Below are positions 53,405-61,846 of a stretch of 64,000 nucleotides of DNA, piece after piece; positions within the stretch are counted from its first letter, which is position 1; every line of letters begins with the position of its first letter. The stretch is from JAVVTQ01 sp036653595 (GTDB lineage: Bacteria; Bacillota; Clostridia; Oscillospirales; Ruminococcaceae): contig JAVVTQ010000007.1 of NCBI GenBank assembly GCA_036653595.1, forward strand, positions 1-64,000. Direction: 5' to 3'. A model generated the notes under the pieces. The model made no database searches, was not told where the DNA came from, and saw only the letters and a program-made list of their open reading frames with translations. Both the position numbers and the translations under genes were made by a program.

Positions 53405-54238
53405 ATGAAAAAAATACTGGTACTGCTAACGGCGCTCTGCCTCATGCTCACTTCATGCGCTGCAAAAACAAACAAAGAGGTTGAGGACAACCCGGTCAAA
53501 AACCCGGTCATCAGACTGTCGACAACGACCTCTGTCAACGACTCGGGGCTGTTGCCATACTTGCAGCCGCAATTTGAAGCTGACACAGGCTATAAGCTCG
53601 AGATAACCTCTGCCGGCACGGGAGCCGCAATTGAAAAAGGCAGAACAGGTGACGCAGACTGTCTGCTGGTGCATGCCAAGGCGTCCGAGGAGGAGTTTAT
53701 ATCGCAGGGCTTCGGCGTGTCACGAGTCCCGTTTATGTACAATTTCTTTGTCATTGTCGGACCCGAAGGCGACCCGGCAGGTGTGAAAAACGCAAAGACG
53801 GCCTCCGAAGCATTCAAGCTCATAGCCGATTCAAAATCGACCTTCGTTTCACGCGGAGACGAGTCGGGAACCCACAAAGCAGAGCTGAAAATCTGGAAAA
53901 TAGCGAAGCTGGAGCCTAAGGGAGACTGGTATGTCTCGCTTGGAGACGGCATGGGAAAATGCATCACCTTTGCGAGCGAGAAGCAGGCCTATGTGCTGAC
54001 TGACAAGGCCACATATCTTGCACACGAGAAAAAAGACACACTCAAAATTCTGCTCGAGCAGAGTGACGAGCAAAAAAACACCTATTCTATGATTGCTGTC
54101 AGCCCTGACAAGTGGCCCGACGCGAACATCGAGGGCGCGAACGCCTTTATAGAATGGATGACCTCAGAAAAGGCGCTCAAGCTGATTGAGGAATACGGCA
54201 AGGCCGATTACGGCGAGCAGCTGTTTTTTGTAGGATAA
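53405..54238 (+). CDS. tupA: Tungstate ABC transporter substrate-binding lipoprotein
   Basis: 277 residues from the ATG after AAAGGAG. Lipoprotein signal with lipobox LTSC (about 17-20). TupA hallmarks: STTTSVNDSGLL with the oxyanion-binding TTTS, TSAGTGAAIEKGRTGDAD and SRGDESGTHKAELKIW. It binds tungstate (or related oxyanions) outside the membrane for TupBC. The first TTTS string is typical for tungstate rather than molybdate binders. Its ribosome site lies inside the riboswitch helix. Confidence 0.93.
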   Translation: MKKILVLLTALCLMLTSCAAKTNKEVEDNPVKNPVIRLSTTTSVNDSGLLPYLQPQFEADTGYKLEITSAGTGAAIEKGRTGDADCLLVHAKASEEEFISQGFGVSRVPFMYNFFVIVGPEGDPAGVKNAKTASEAFKLIADSKSTFVSRGDESGTHKAELKIWKIAKLEPKGDWYVSLGDGMGKCITFASEKQAYVLTDKATYLAHEKKDTLKILLEQSDEQKNTYSMIAVSPDKWPDANIEGANAFIEWMTSEKALKLIEEYGKADYGEQLFFVG

Positions 54239-54247
54239 CAAAAATAT

Positions 54248-54276
54248 CAAAGGCGGGCAAAATGTGCCCGCCTTTG
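54248..54276 (+). terminator. Hairpin between tupA and tupB (attenuator-like)
   Basis: Twelve-base perfect stem CAAAGGCGGGCA / TGCCCGCCTTTG with a five-base loop, followed by only a weak T run (GTCCTT). Right after it, GTCCTTAAGGAC is a perfect palindrome that contains the tupB ribosome site. Confidence 0.65.
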
Positions 54277-54291
54277 TCCTTAAGGACTCGT

Positions 54292-55008
54292 ATGGAAAAG
54301 CTGTTTGATGCATTCGCTTTGATTTTTAAGGCGGACCCGGAGCTTCGCGGAATAATAGCCGTCACACTCAAAATGGCGTTTGCGAGCACTGCGATATCCG
54401 CGCTTATAGGAATACCGCTCGGTATATATATGGGAAGCCGCGACTTTCGCGCAAAAAAGTTTTTTTTGAGATTGACAGGCACTTTGATGAGTCTGCCGCC
54501 GGTTGTGGCGGGGCTTGTCGTTTTCTTGCTGCTGTCGCGAAGCGGTCCGCTCGGCGCGTTCAAGCTGCTGTACACAGTGACCGCAATGGTGACGGCGCAG
54601 GTCATATTGATAACACCGCTCATCGCGGGGATGTCGGCGTCGGTTGTGTCCGCGCGCGCGCCGCTGATAATCGAGACGGCAAAGGGACTCGGCATAGGCT
54701 TGGCGCGCCAGCTGTGGTATGTATTTTACGAGTCAAAATCATCACTTTTGTCAGTTGTTCTGTCCGGTTTTGGCAGAGCGGTGGCTGAAGTGGGGGCTGT
54801 ATCGCTCGTGGGCGGGAACATACAAAATAAAACGCGCGTGATGACGACTGCGATAATGCTCGAAACAAACATGGGCCGCTTCGAATTTGCGCTTGCACTC
54901 GGGGTTGTGCTCCTGACGATTGCTTTTGTGGTCAATTCAATCGCTTACAGAATCGGCGAGAGAACGCAGAGAAAACGCAGGCTCAAGGGGGATAAAAAAG
55001 TTGATTGA
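54292..55008 (+). CDS. tupB: Tungstate ABC transporter permease
   Basis: 238 residues from the ATG after AAGGACTCGT. About five to six membrane segments, with the permease coupling region ETAKGLGIGLARQLWYVFYESK and FGRAVAEVGAVSLVGGNI, as in TupB/ModB-type permeases. A longer start at 54262 would lie inside the hairpin. It overlaps tupC by eight bases. Confidence 0.92.
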   Translation: MEKLFDAFALIFKADPELRGIIAVTLKMAFASTAISALIGIPLGIYMGSRDFRAKKFFLRLTGTLMSLPPVVAGLVVFLLLSRSGPLGAFKLLYTVTAMVTAQVILITPLIAGMSASVVSARAPLIIETAKGLGIGLARQLWYVFYESKSSLLSVVLSGFGRAVAEVGAVSLVGGNIQNKTRVMTTAIMLETNMGRFEFALALGVVLLTIAFVVNSIAYRIGERTQRKRRLKGDKKVD

Positions 55009-55672
55009 GGTGCGCGGCATAAAAAAAATATACGAGCAAAAAACAGTCCTTGATATTGCGGAGATGACATTTGAAAATGAAAAAAAGTATGCGCTTATCG
55101 GAGCAAACGGCTCAGGAAAAAGCACATTTATAAAAATCCTTGCCGGTGTGACGGCTCAAGACGAGGGCATGGTAGATATATCGCCTTTGCAGGGAACGGC
55201 GTATCTGCCGCAGCAGCCCTATGGCTTTTCCTTTTCCGTAAGGAAGAACATATTGATGGCGATAAAGGGCAGCAAAGAGGCAGAGAGCATCGCCGCAAAG
55301 GCACTTTGCGCCGTTGGCATGGAGAAGCTTGCGGAAGAAAAAGGCTGCTTTCTCAGCGGCGGCGAAACACAGCGCATGGCACTGGCACGGATAATCGCCC
55401 GGAAAAACAGTGTGCTGCTGCTCGATGAACCGACATCAGCCATGGATATAGAGGGCACCGATTTGATAGAAAATGCATTGCTCGAATACTGCAAAAGGGA
55501 ACACAGCTTGCTTGTGTTTTCCACTCATTCGCCCGCACAGGCGCTCAGAATGTCGGACTGTGTCGTCTTTTTGGACAAAGGGAAAATAGCTGAATTCGGC
55601 GCCACAAAGGATGTGCTTTACAGTCCGCGCACACCGGAGGCGCAGATATTTTTACAGCACTGGAGAATATAA
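55001..55672 (+). CDS. tupC: Tungstate ABC transporter ATP-binding protein
   Basis: 223 residues from a TTG start preceded by AAGGGGGATAAAAAAG and lying inside the end of tupB. Walker A GANGSGKST (about 34-42), Q-loop LPQQPYGF, signature LSGGETQRMALARII, Walker B SVLLLDEPTSAMD, H-loop FSTHS. It powers tungstate import. One base separates it from moeA. Confidence 0.94.
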   Translation: MIEVRGIKKIYEQKTVLDIAEMTFENEKKYALIGANGSGKSTFIKILAGVTAQDEGMVDISPLQGTAYLPQQPYGFSFSVRKNILMAIKGSKEAESIAAKALCAVGMEKLAEEKGCFLSGGETQRMALARIIARKNSVLLLDEPTSAMDIEGTDLIENALLEYCKREHSLLVFSTHSPAQALRMSDCVVFLDKGKIAEFGATKDVLYSPRTPEAQIFLQHWRI

Positions 55673-55673
55673 A

Positions 55674-56882
55674 ATGCTTAATGTGTGCTCGTTGGAGGAA
55701 GCAAGAAGGCTTCTGTCAAAGTCGTTTCCAAAAGCTTTTACAGGTGAGGAATCGGTTTCCTTGTCCGAACTCTGCGGGAGAATACTCTCTCGCGATGTTG
55801 TGGCAGAGGAATTCGTTCCCGGCTTTGCACGCTCAACGGTGGACGGTTATGCAGTGCACGCAGCCGACACATTTGGATGCTCGGATGCCATTCCCGCACT
55901 TCTTGTACTAAAGGGCGAGGTGACGATGGGCAGCGTATCACGGGTTGTGCCGCAAAAGAACGAATGCTGCGCGATACCCACTGGCGGTGCAATGCCAACG
56001 GGCTGCGACGCGGCGGTGATGGCAGAGCACACGGAGATGCTCAGCGGAGGCATGGTGGCCGTTTTAAAGGCGTCTGCACCGGGAAACAACGTCATATTCA
56101 AAGGCGACGACGTGAAGCCCGGCGAAATGCTTATTGAAAGAGGGACACGATTGTCCCCAAAAGATATAGGTTCGCTGGCGGCGGCGGGTGCAGCCGGCGC
56201 GTATGTGTATAAAAAGCCGCGCATTGCCGTGATTTCCACGGGCGACGAGCTTGCAAAACCCGGCAGTGTGCTCAAAGAGGGACAGATACGAGATGTCAAC
56301 CAGCCGATGCTTGCGGCGGCGCTTGCTGAGGACGGTGCAAAGCCGATTTGCTCAGAGCTGCTCGCGGACAAGTATGAGATGATTCGAAGCGCGGTGGTAA
56401 AGGGTGCACAGGAGTGTGACGCTGTGCTTCTTTCGGGTGGAACGTCGGTGGGCGAAAAGGACTCGGCAGCGCAAATAATGCGCGAGTGCGGGGAGGTGCT
56501 TCTGCATGGACTTGCGCTGAAGCCGGGGAAGCCGACACTGCTCGGAAAAATATCGGGAAAGCCTGTGTTTGGACTTCCGGGAAACCCTGTGGCAGCGCTT
56601 TTTGTCTACCTTCTTCTGGTGCGCCCGTGGCTTTACGAGCTTCGGTCATGCGAATTGACGGACATAAAAATACCGCTCAGACTGTCGCGCGCTATTCCCT
56701 CAAATAATGGGCGCGAGGAGTGTGTGGCAATTTCCGTTGACGGAGAACAGGCTGTTCCGATTGCGAGCAAAAGCGGGCTTATAACGACGCTTAAAAATGC
56801 TGACGGCTATGTGCGGGTGCCGAGGGACTGCGAGGGCTTGGCGGCAGGAGCGCTTGTCGAAGCAACAATTCTATGGAGGTAG
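55674..56882 (+). CDS. moeA: Molybdopterin molybdenumtransferase MoeA
   Basis: 402 residues from the ATG immediately after tupC. MoeA signatures: RSTVDGYAVHAADTFG, PTGGAMPTGCDAAVMAEH, ISTGDELAKPG, RDVNQPML, LSGGTSVGEKD and GLPGNPVAALF. It inserts molybdate or tungstate into adenylylated pyranopterin. Standard length, with no fused domain, unlike its neighbour. Which of the two MoeA proteins handles which metal is unknown. Confidence 0.93.
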   Translation: MLNVCSLEEARRLLSKSFPKAFTGEESVSLSELCGRILSRDVVAEEFVPGFARSTVDGYAVHAADTFGCSDAIPALLVLKGEVTMGSVSRVVPQKNECCAIPTGGAMPTGCDAAVMAEHTEMLSGGMVAVLKASAPGNNVIFKGDDVKPGEMLIERGTRLSPKDIGSLAAAGAAGAYVYKKPRIAVISTGDELAKPGSVLKEGQIRDVNQPMLAAALAEDGAKPICSELLADKYEMIRSAVVKGAQECDAVLLSGGTSVGEKDSAAQIMRECGEVLLHGLALKPGKPTLLGKISGKPVFGLPGNPVAALFVYLLLVRPWLYELRSCELTDIKIPLRLSRAIPSNNGREECVAISVDGEQAVPIASKSGLITTLKNADGYVRVPRDCEGLAAGALVEATILWR

Positions 56883-56884
56883 AA

Positions 56885-58798
56885 ATGTCCTTTCAATATC
56901 TCTCAAACACGCCCCTTGAAGAGGCGGTGTCCGGCTATTGCGCAGCTATTAAGGCGCTCAACATATTGCGAAAAACCGAGATCGTTCCTGCTGGCGAATC
57001 CTGTGGCAGGATAACTTCACGCGCAGTCTATGCAAAAATCTGCGCCCCGCACTACAACGCCTGCGCTATGGACGGCATTGCGCTGTCGGCAGATAAAACT
57101 TTTGGGGCATCGGAGACGACACCCGCGCTTTTGAGTGAGGCGGATTTTGAAAGAGTGGACACGGGTGACCCGCTTCCGGACGGCTGCGATTGTGTTGTGA
57201 TGATAGAGGATGTCGTTGAGGATAGAGATGGGCAAATCAAGCTCCTTTCGGCATCGGTTCCGTGGCAGCATGTCAGACAGATAGGCGAGGATGTGTGCGC
57301 AGGTGATATGATTTTGACCTCCCGCACAGAGATATCTCCCGCCGCGGCAGGAGCAATGCTCGCGGGAGGCGTGCTCAAGGTTGAAGTGTTCAAAAGGCCG
57401 CTGGTGGGTATAATCCCGACAGGAGACGAAATAGTAGTGCCCACAGACAATCCGCAAAAGGGCGATATAATAGAGTTTAATTCCACAATCTTCTCCGCGA
57501 TGCTCGCAAAATGGGGCGCTCTTTCACGTGTGTACGGCATAGTTCCCGATGAACAAGAAAAAATGCTCGGCGCACTTAAGACAGCATTAGCGGAATGCGA
57601 CGCGGTCATTATAAATGCGGGAAGCTCTGCCGGCCGCGAGGATTATTCAAAAAAAACAATAGAGCGCGTCGGTGAGGTCCTGTTTCACGGCGTGGCGATA
57701 AAGCCGGGAAAGCCGGCAATTCTCGGCATATGCTCGAAAAAACCCGTAATAGGAGTGCCGGGATATCCTGTTTCGGGAATGATTGTGCTGGAGAGAATAG
57801 TCAAGCCGGTTATGGATCTCCTGCTTGAGGCGCCGGAGGAGGTGCAAGAGCATATGCGCGGTGCGGTCATCTCGCGCAAGCTTATGTCATCTCTCAAATA
57901 TCGCGAATTTGTCAGGACGAGGCTGGGTCTTGTGGAGGGCAGGCTTGTCGCAGTGCCCCTAAACCGCGGCGCCGGGGTGATAAGCTCGTTTGTCAAGGCG
58001 GACGGAATAATTGACATACCGCAAAACGTCGAGGGTTACGAGGCGGGGGACACTGTCAGCGTGCTTCTCAAAAAGCCAATTAGACAAATAGAGAATCAGC
58101 TTGTTATCACTGGAAGTCATGATCAGCTTATCGACGAGGCGGCCGACCTCATGCGCCTTGCCGACTGCCGCGAGCTTGTCGCGTCGTCGCATGTGGGAAG
58201 CATGGGCGCAATTATGGCGATCAAACGCAGGGAGGCGCATCTCGGCGGCATTCACCTGCTAGACGGGGAGAGCGGCGAGTACAACGCTTCGTATTTGCGC
58301 AAATATTTCGGCCGCGACGATGTTGTCCTTTTGGAGGGCGTGGCGCGAGTGCAGGGCCTGATGACCGCGCGGGGAAACCCAAAGAACCTAAGGCTAATCG
58401 GTGATATTGCGCAAAACAAAGTCAGATATGTAAACCGCCAAAACGGCAGCGGAACAAGAATACTGTTCGATTATCTTCTGAAATCCGACGGCATAGACTG
58501 CGAGAGCATATGTGGATATACGCGCGAGGAGTTCACTCACACCGCTGTGGCGGCACAGATAGCCTCAGGAACGGCCGACGCAGGGCTAGGCGTTTTCGCA
58601 GCTGCAAAGATGTATGGGCTTGAATTTATCCCGCTTTTCGACGAGCAGTATGATTTTCTTGTCCTGAAAAGCGCGCTGGCACTGCCTTGTGTGCAAAGCT
58701 TTATAGACACAATAAAAAGCGTGGATTTCCGCAAGCGACTGCTGGCGCTCGGAGGTTACGGCATTGGAAAAATAGGAGAAATCAAGGAATGGAACTGA
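56885..58798 (+). CDS. MoeA fused to a periplasmic-binding-like domain
   Basis: 637 residues from the ATG after GGAGG, a ribosome site that overlaps the moeA stop. MoeA domain at 1-405 (NACAMDGIALSADKTFG, DGCDCVVMIEDV, IPTGDEIVVP, NAGSSAGREDYS, GVPGYPVSGMIV), then a type-II binding-protein-like domain (410-637; LVITGSHDQLIDEAADLMR, HLLDGESGEYN, YVNRQNGSGTRILFDYLL, ASGTADAGLG). The attached domain resembles cytoplasmic oxyanion or LysR-type effector-binding folds and may deliver or sense the metal oxyanion. It overlaps moaC by ten bases. Confidence 0.9.
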   Translation: MSFQYLSNTPLEEAVSGYCAAIKALNILRKTEIVPAGESCGRITSRAVYAKICAPHYNACAMDGIALSADKTFGASETTPALLSEADFERVDTGDPLPDGCDCVVMIEDVVEDRDGQIKLLSASVPWQHVRQIGEDVCAGDMILTSRTEISPAAAGAMLAGGVLKVEVFKRPLVGIIPTGDEIVVPTDNPQKGDIIEFNSTIFSAMLAKWGALSRVYGIVPDEQEKMLGALKTALAECDAVIINAGSSAGREDYSKKTIERVGEVLFHGVAIKPGKPAILGICSKKPVIGVPGYPVSGMIVLERIVKPVMDLLLEAPEEVQEHMRGAVISRKLMSSLKYREFVRTRLGLVEGRLVAVPLNRGAGVISSFVKADGIIDIPQNVEGYEAGDTVSVLLKKPIRQIENQLVITGSHDQLIDEAADLMRLADCRELVASSHVGSMGAIMAIKRREAHLGGIHLLDGESGEYNASYLRKYFGRDDVVLLEGVARVQGLMTARGNPKNLRLIGDIAQNKVRYVNRQNGSGTRILFDYLLKSDGIDCESICGYTREEFTHTAVAAQIASGTADAGLGVFAAAKMYGLEFIPLFDEQYDFLVLKSALALPCVQSFIDTIKSVDFRKRLLALGGYGIGKIGEIKEWN

Positions 58799-59631
58799 CA
58801 CATATCGACAAAAACGGCGAGGCGCGCATGGTCGACGTCGGAGACAAAGACGTCACCTCCCGCAGCGCGACGGCGTGCGCTCAAATTGTGATGAAGCCCT
58901 CAACTTTTGATGCCGTTGAGAAAAACCGCATGAAAAAAGGCGATGTGCTGGGCACTGCCAGAATTGCCGCAATCATGGCCGCAAAGCGAACACACGAGCT
59001 GATTCCGCTGTGCCATCAAATTCCGCTCACAGCTGTTGAAGTTGAAATTGAACTCAAAAAGCCGGACAAAATCAAAATAACCGCCATTGCGCGCTGCAAT
59101 TATGAAACCGGCGTGGAGATGGAGGCGCTCACGGCAGCCTCCGTCGGCGCGCTTACAATCTACGATATGTGCAAAGCCGTAGACAGGGGTATGGAGATAA
59201 GCTCCGTCTGCCTTGTGGAAAAATCCGGTGGCAAGTCAGGTACATTTTGCAGGGAAGACGCAATGAGAGTGGATAAAATAATGCTTCGCTCTTCAAAAAA
59301 AGCGGATATGAGGCAGCTTTCACTCGTCGGACGCGAGACGCTCGAAAAAATGGCTGCAACGACGGCGCAAGCACTCTGTATGGAGAAGTACTGTGCCGAT
59401 ATTGTGCTGTCAGGTGTGGATTTCTGCGCGCTGAAACAGGGAGATGTTTTGAATATCGGCTCTGCGGAAATTCAAATCACAGAAGTTGGCAAGCAGTGCT
59501 ATGAAGCATGTGAGCTTCATAAAAGCGGCACAAAATGCGCGCTCCAGCATGGCTGCGCGTTTGCACAGGTCACAAAAACCGGGAATATAAACGAAAACTG
59601 CCCGGTTCTAAGGAATAAAAATGAAGGATAA
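58789..59631 (+). CDS. moaC: MoaC fused to a MOSC domain
   Basis: 280 residues from the ATG in AAGGAATGG. MoaC at 1-155 (MVDVGDKDVTSRSATA, AKRTHELIPLCHQIPL, RCNYETGVEMEALTA, YDMCKAVDRGM), which completes cyclic pyranopterin monophosphate after MoaA. Residues 160-280 are MOSC-like, with VLSGVDFCALKQGDVLNIG and cysteines spaced C-x3-C-x8-C (GKQCYEAC..GTKCALQ). This is the same spacing as in the MOSC-MogA protein, but the MPxEGIF stretch after it has decayed to LQHGCAF. Overlaps moaA by 11 bases. Confidence 0.9.
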   Translation: MELTHIDKNGEARMVDVGDKDVTSRSATACAQIVMKPSTFDAVEKNRMKKGDVLGTARIAAIMAAKRTHELIPLCHQIPLTAVEVEIELKKPDKIKITAIARCNYETGVEMEALTAASVGALTIYDMCKAVDRGMEISSVCLVEKSGGKSGTFCREDAMRVDKIMLRSSKKADMRQLSLVGRETLEKMAATTAQALCMEKYCADIVLSGVDFCALKQGDVLNIGSAEIQITEVGKQCYEACELHKSGTKCALQHGCAFAQVTKTGNINENCPVLRNKNEG

Positions 59632-60568
59632 CACAGGAAGAAAAATAAACTATCTTCGCCTTTCGGTGACGGAACGCTGCTCTCTGCACTGCTCCTACTG
59701 CCGCGCGGACGAGCAGGACTGCCCCGAAAAAGAGGAGCTGACGGCGGAGGAGTTCGGCAAAATAGCAGAGGTCTGCGCGCGGCTCGGAATAGATAAGGTG
59801 CGCTTAACCGGCGGTGAGCCGTTGATGAGAAAAGACATCGAGTCTATAATAGAGACACTAAAAGCTATTGATGGGCTGCACGAGATTTCCATGACAACCA
59901 ATGCACAGCAGCTTTGCGGACGCGTGAAAAATCTCGCCGCTGCAGGAATTTCGCGGTTTAATGTGAGCTGTGATTCCCTTGACCCGCAAAAATTTCGTGC
60001 CCTGACGGGCGGTGAGCTTGATAAGGTTTTGCGTGCGGTAGACGAAATTGTCGATGCAGAACTTTTTCCGCTCAAACTCAATGTCGTGCTTATGCGCGGA
60101 GTTAACGACGGTGAGGTCGACGACTTTATAGCTCTTGCCAAGGACAGACCGATTGACGTGCGATTTATCGAGCTTATGCCGCTCGGCAAAATCAAAGATG
60201 ACAAAAGTCTTCGCGTTACGTCTGCGGAGCTAATTGCGAGCCGCCCATATCTAGAGCCGGTAAAGGCGCGCTATGGCGGACAGCCCTCCAGGGATTATAT
60301 AATAAAAGGGTATGTCGGGAGAATTGGCTTTATCAGCCCTATGTCGCACAGCTTTTGTGCACAGTGCAACAGGCTGCGCATTATGAGTGACGGAATGCTG
60401 AGGCCATGCCTTGGCAGGGACAGCGAAATTTCACTGCTGTCGGCGCTTGCCGCCGGTGAAAGCCGGTTGCTCGAAACAATAAAACGCGCAATTCTCGAAA
60501 AACCCGAGGGTCATTGCTTTTCTGATAGCTTCACGTCACAAAAGAACATGAGTAAAATTGGAGGCTGA
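59621..60568 (+). CDS. moaA: GTP 3',8-cyclase MoaA (radical SAM)
   Basis: 315 residues from the ATG after AAGGA. Radical-SAM cluster CSLHCSYC (about C20, C24, C27), LTGGEPLMRKDI, and a second cluster C-x2-C-x13-C near 246-263 (CAQCNRLRIMSDGMLRPC). The C-terminus ends in Gly-Gly, the motif required in MoaA. It turns GTP into the precursor used by MoaC. Its ribosome site is inside moaC, and its last codons contain the ribosome site of the next gene. Confidence 0.97.
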   Translation: MKDNTGRKINYLRLSVTERCSLHCSYCRADEQDCPEKEELTAEEFGKIAEVCARLGIDKVRLTGGEPLMRKDIESIIETLKAIDGLHEISMTTNAQQLCGRVKNLAAAGISRFNVSCDSLDPQKFRALTGGELDKVLRAVDEIVDAELFPLKLNVVLMRGVNDGEVDDFIALAKDRPIDVRFIELMPLGKIKDDKSLRVTSAELIASRPYLEPVKARYGGQPSRDYIIKGYVGRIGFISPMSHSFCAQCNRLRIMSDGMLRPCLGRDSEISLLSALAAGESRLLETIKRAILEKPEGHCFSDSFTSQKNMSKIGG

Positions 60569-60571
60569 AAT

Positions 60572-61522
60572 ATGGCAAAGATTATTGCTGTCAACAGGAG
60601 TGAGCAAAAAGGTACATACAAAATCCCGATTGAGGGCCGTGCGCAGCTGGTGGTCGGCTTTGGTCTAGAACGCGACGCTCACGGCGGCGACTGGCACAGA
60701 CAGCTGAGTCTGCTGGCAGAGGAGAGCATAGCCAAAATGACCGCTCAGGGAGCAAAGGGGCTTGTCCCCGGAATGTTCGCCGAGAATATCACAACGAGCG
60801 GAATAGAGCTTCACACGCTTCCTGTCGGGACGCGCCTTCGCCTCGGAGAGACTGTGGTGGAGGTAACACAAATAGGCAAGAAATGCCACAGCGACTGCGA
60901 GATATTCAAGAAGCTCGGAAAGTGCATAATGCCGCTTGAGGGGATATTCGCAAAGGTTGTCAAGGGCGGCTTGGTCGGTCAAGGAGACGATGTCGAAGTG
61001 ATTGAAAGGCCAATTAAAGCGCATATTCTTGTGGCCAGCGACAAGGCTTTTTCCGACGAGCGCGAGGATACGTCAGGCACTGTGCTCTCAAAAATGCTCG
61101 AAGAAATTGCGGTGGTTACGGGTGTCACGATTTTGCCCGACGACAGGGATAAACTCTCTGAATTCATGAAGAAAATGGCCGATGAGGGGGAAACCGATTT
61201 GCTCATCACCAGCGGCGGCACAGGGCTTGCGCCGCGTGACGTGACGCCGGAGGCGACTGCGGATGTGCTTGAAAAAGCCGTCCCGGGAATCCCGGAGGCT
61301 ATGCGCCAAAAGAGCCTTGAGGTCACCGACCGCGCGATGCTCTCGCGCGCCTTGGCGGGAATACGCAAGAAAACGCTTATAGTCAACATGCCCGGAAGCC
61401 CCAAAGCCTGTCGAGAATGCATGGACGCGATAATTGGCGCACTGCCTCACGCCGTCGAGACAATGCGCGGAGAAGCATACGAATGTGCGCTGCCATCTGA
61501 CAAAAAGCAGCGGCTAAATTAG
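60572..61522 (+). CDS. MOSC-MogA/MoaB fusion
   Basis: 316 residues from the ATG after GGAGG. MOSC domain at 1-150 (LERDAHGGDWHRQLSLLAEESI, MFAENITTSGIEL, LGETVVEVTQIGKKCHSDC, GKCIMPLEGIFAKVV) followed by a MogA/MoaB domain (150-316; VASDKAFSDEREDTSG, TSGGTGLAPRDVTPEAT, NMPGSPKACRE) that adenylylates pyranopterin before metal insertion. It is the last gene of the cluster. No terminator with a T run was found after it. Confidence 0.93.
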   Translation: MAKIIAVNRSEQKGTYKIPIEGRAQLVVGFGLERDAHGGDWHRQLSLLAEESIAKMTAQGAKGLVPGMFAENITTSGIELHTLPVGTRLRLGETVVEVTQIGKKCHSDCEIFKKLGKCIMPLEGIFAKVVKGGLVGQGDDVEVIERPIKAHILVASDKAFSDEREDTSGTVLSKMLEEIAVVTGVTILPDDRDKLSEFMKKMADEGETDLLITSGGTGLAPRDVTPEATADVLEKAVPGIPEAMRQKSLEVTDRAMLSRALAGIRKKTLIVNMPGSPKACRECMDAIIGALPHAVETMRGEAYECALPSDKKQRLN

Positions 61523-61699
61523 TGCCAAGCACCCGTGAAAAAGCAAATAAAAACGGGCTTCGCAGCGGTTTGGCAATTGAATTTTCACATGAGGAGCGCG
61601 TGCCGCACAGTCATTGGTTCGCGGAGGCGCTGACCGCTTCTACGGACATCAGACAGTGCGCGTTCACAGATGAAAGCTGACAAGAGCAAATAGGCAGCA

Positions 61700-61752
61700 A
61701 AATTATTAAAAGTTAGCACTCTTATGATTAGAGTGCTAACTTTTAATAATTT
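61700..61752. promoter_or_regulatory. CIRCE (HrcA operator) with extended perfect arms
   Basis: Contains the exact CIRCE core TTAGCACTC-N9-GAGTGCTAA at 61713-61739, extended to perfect 22-base arms (61700-61721 and 61731-61752). HrcA should bind it and repress clpB until heat or misfolding stress. Possible -35/-10 elements (TTGTTA, TACAAT) lie at 61751-61781, directly overlapping the right arm. Confidence 0.95.
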
Positions 61753-61846
61753 GTTAATATTTTATTCGATATTCCTACAATATTTGCATATATTATATCC
61801 TTGTAAGGCATTGAACAAACAGAGGTGCTATGAATGGAGGAAAATC

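Noticed and set aside
54262..54291. Earlier tupB start at 54262
   Set aside because: That ATG is in the loop and arm of a strong hairpin and lacks a ribosome site; the ATG at 54292 follows AAGGA.
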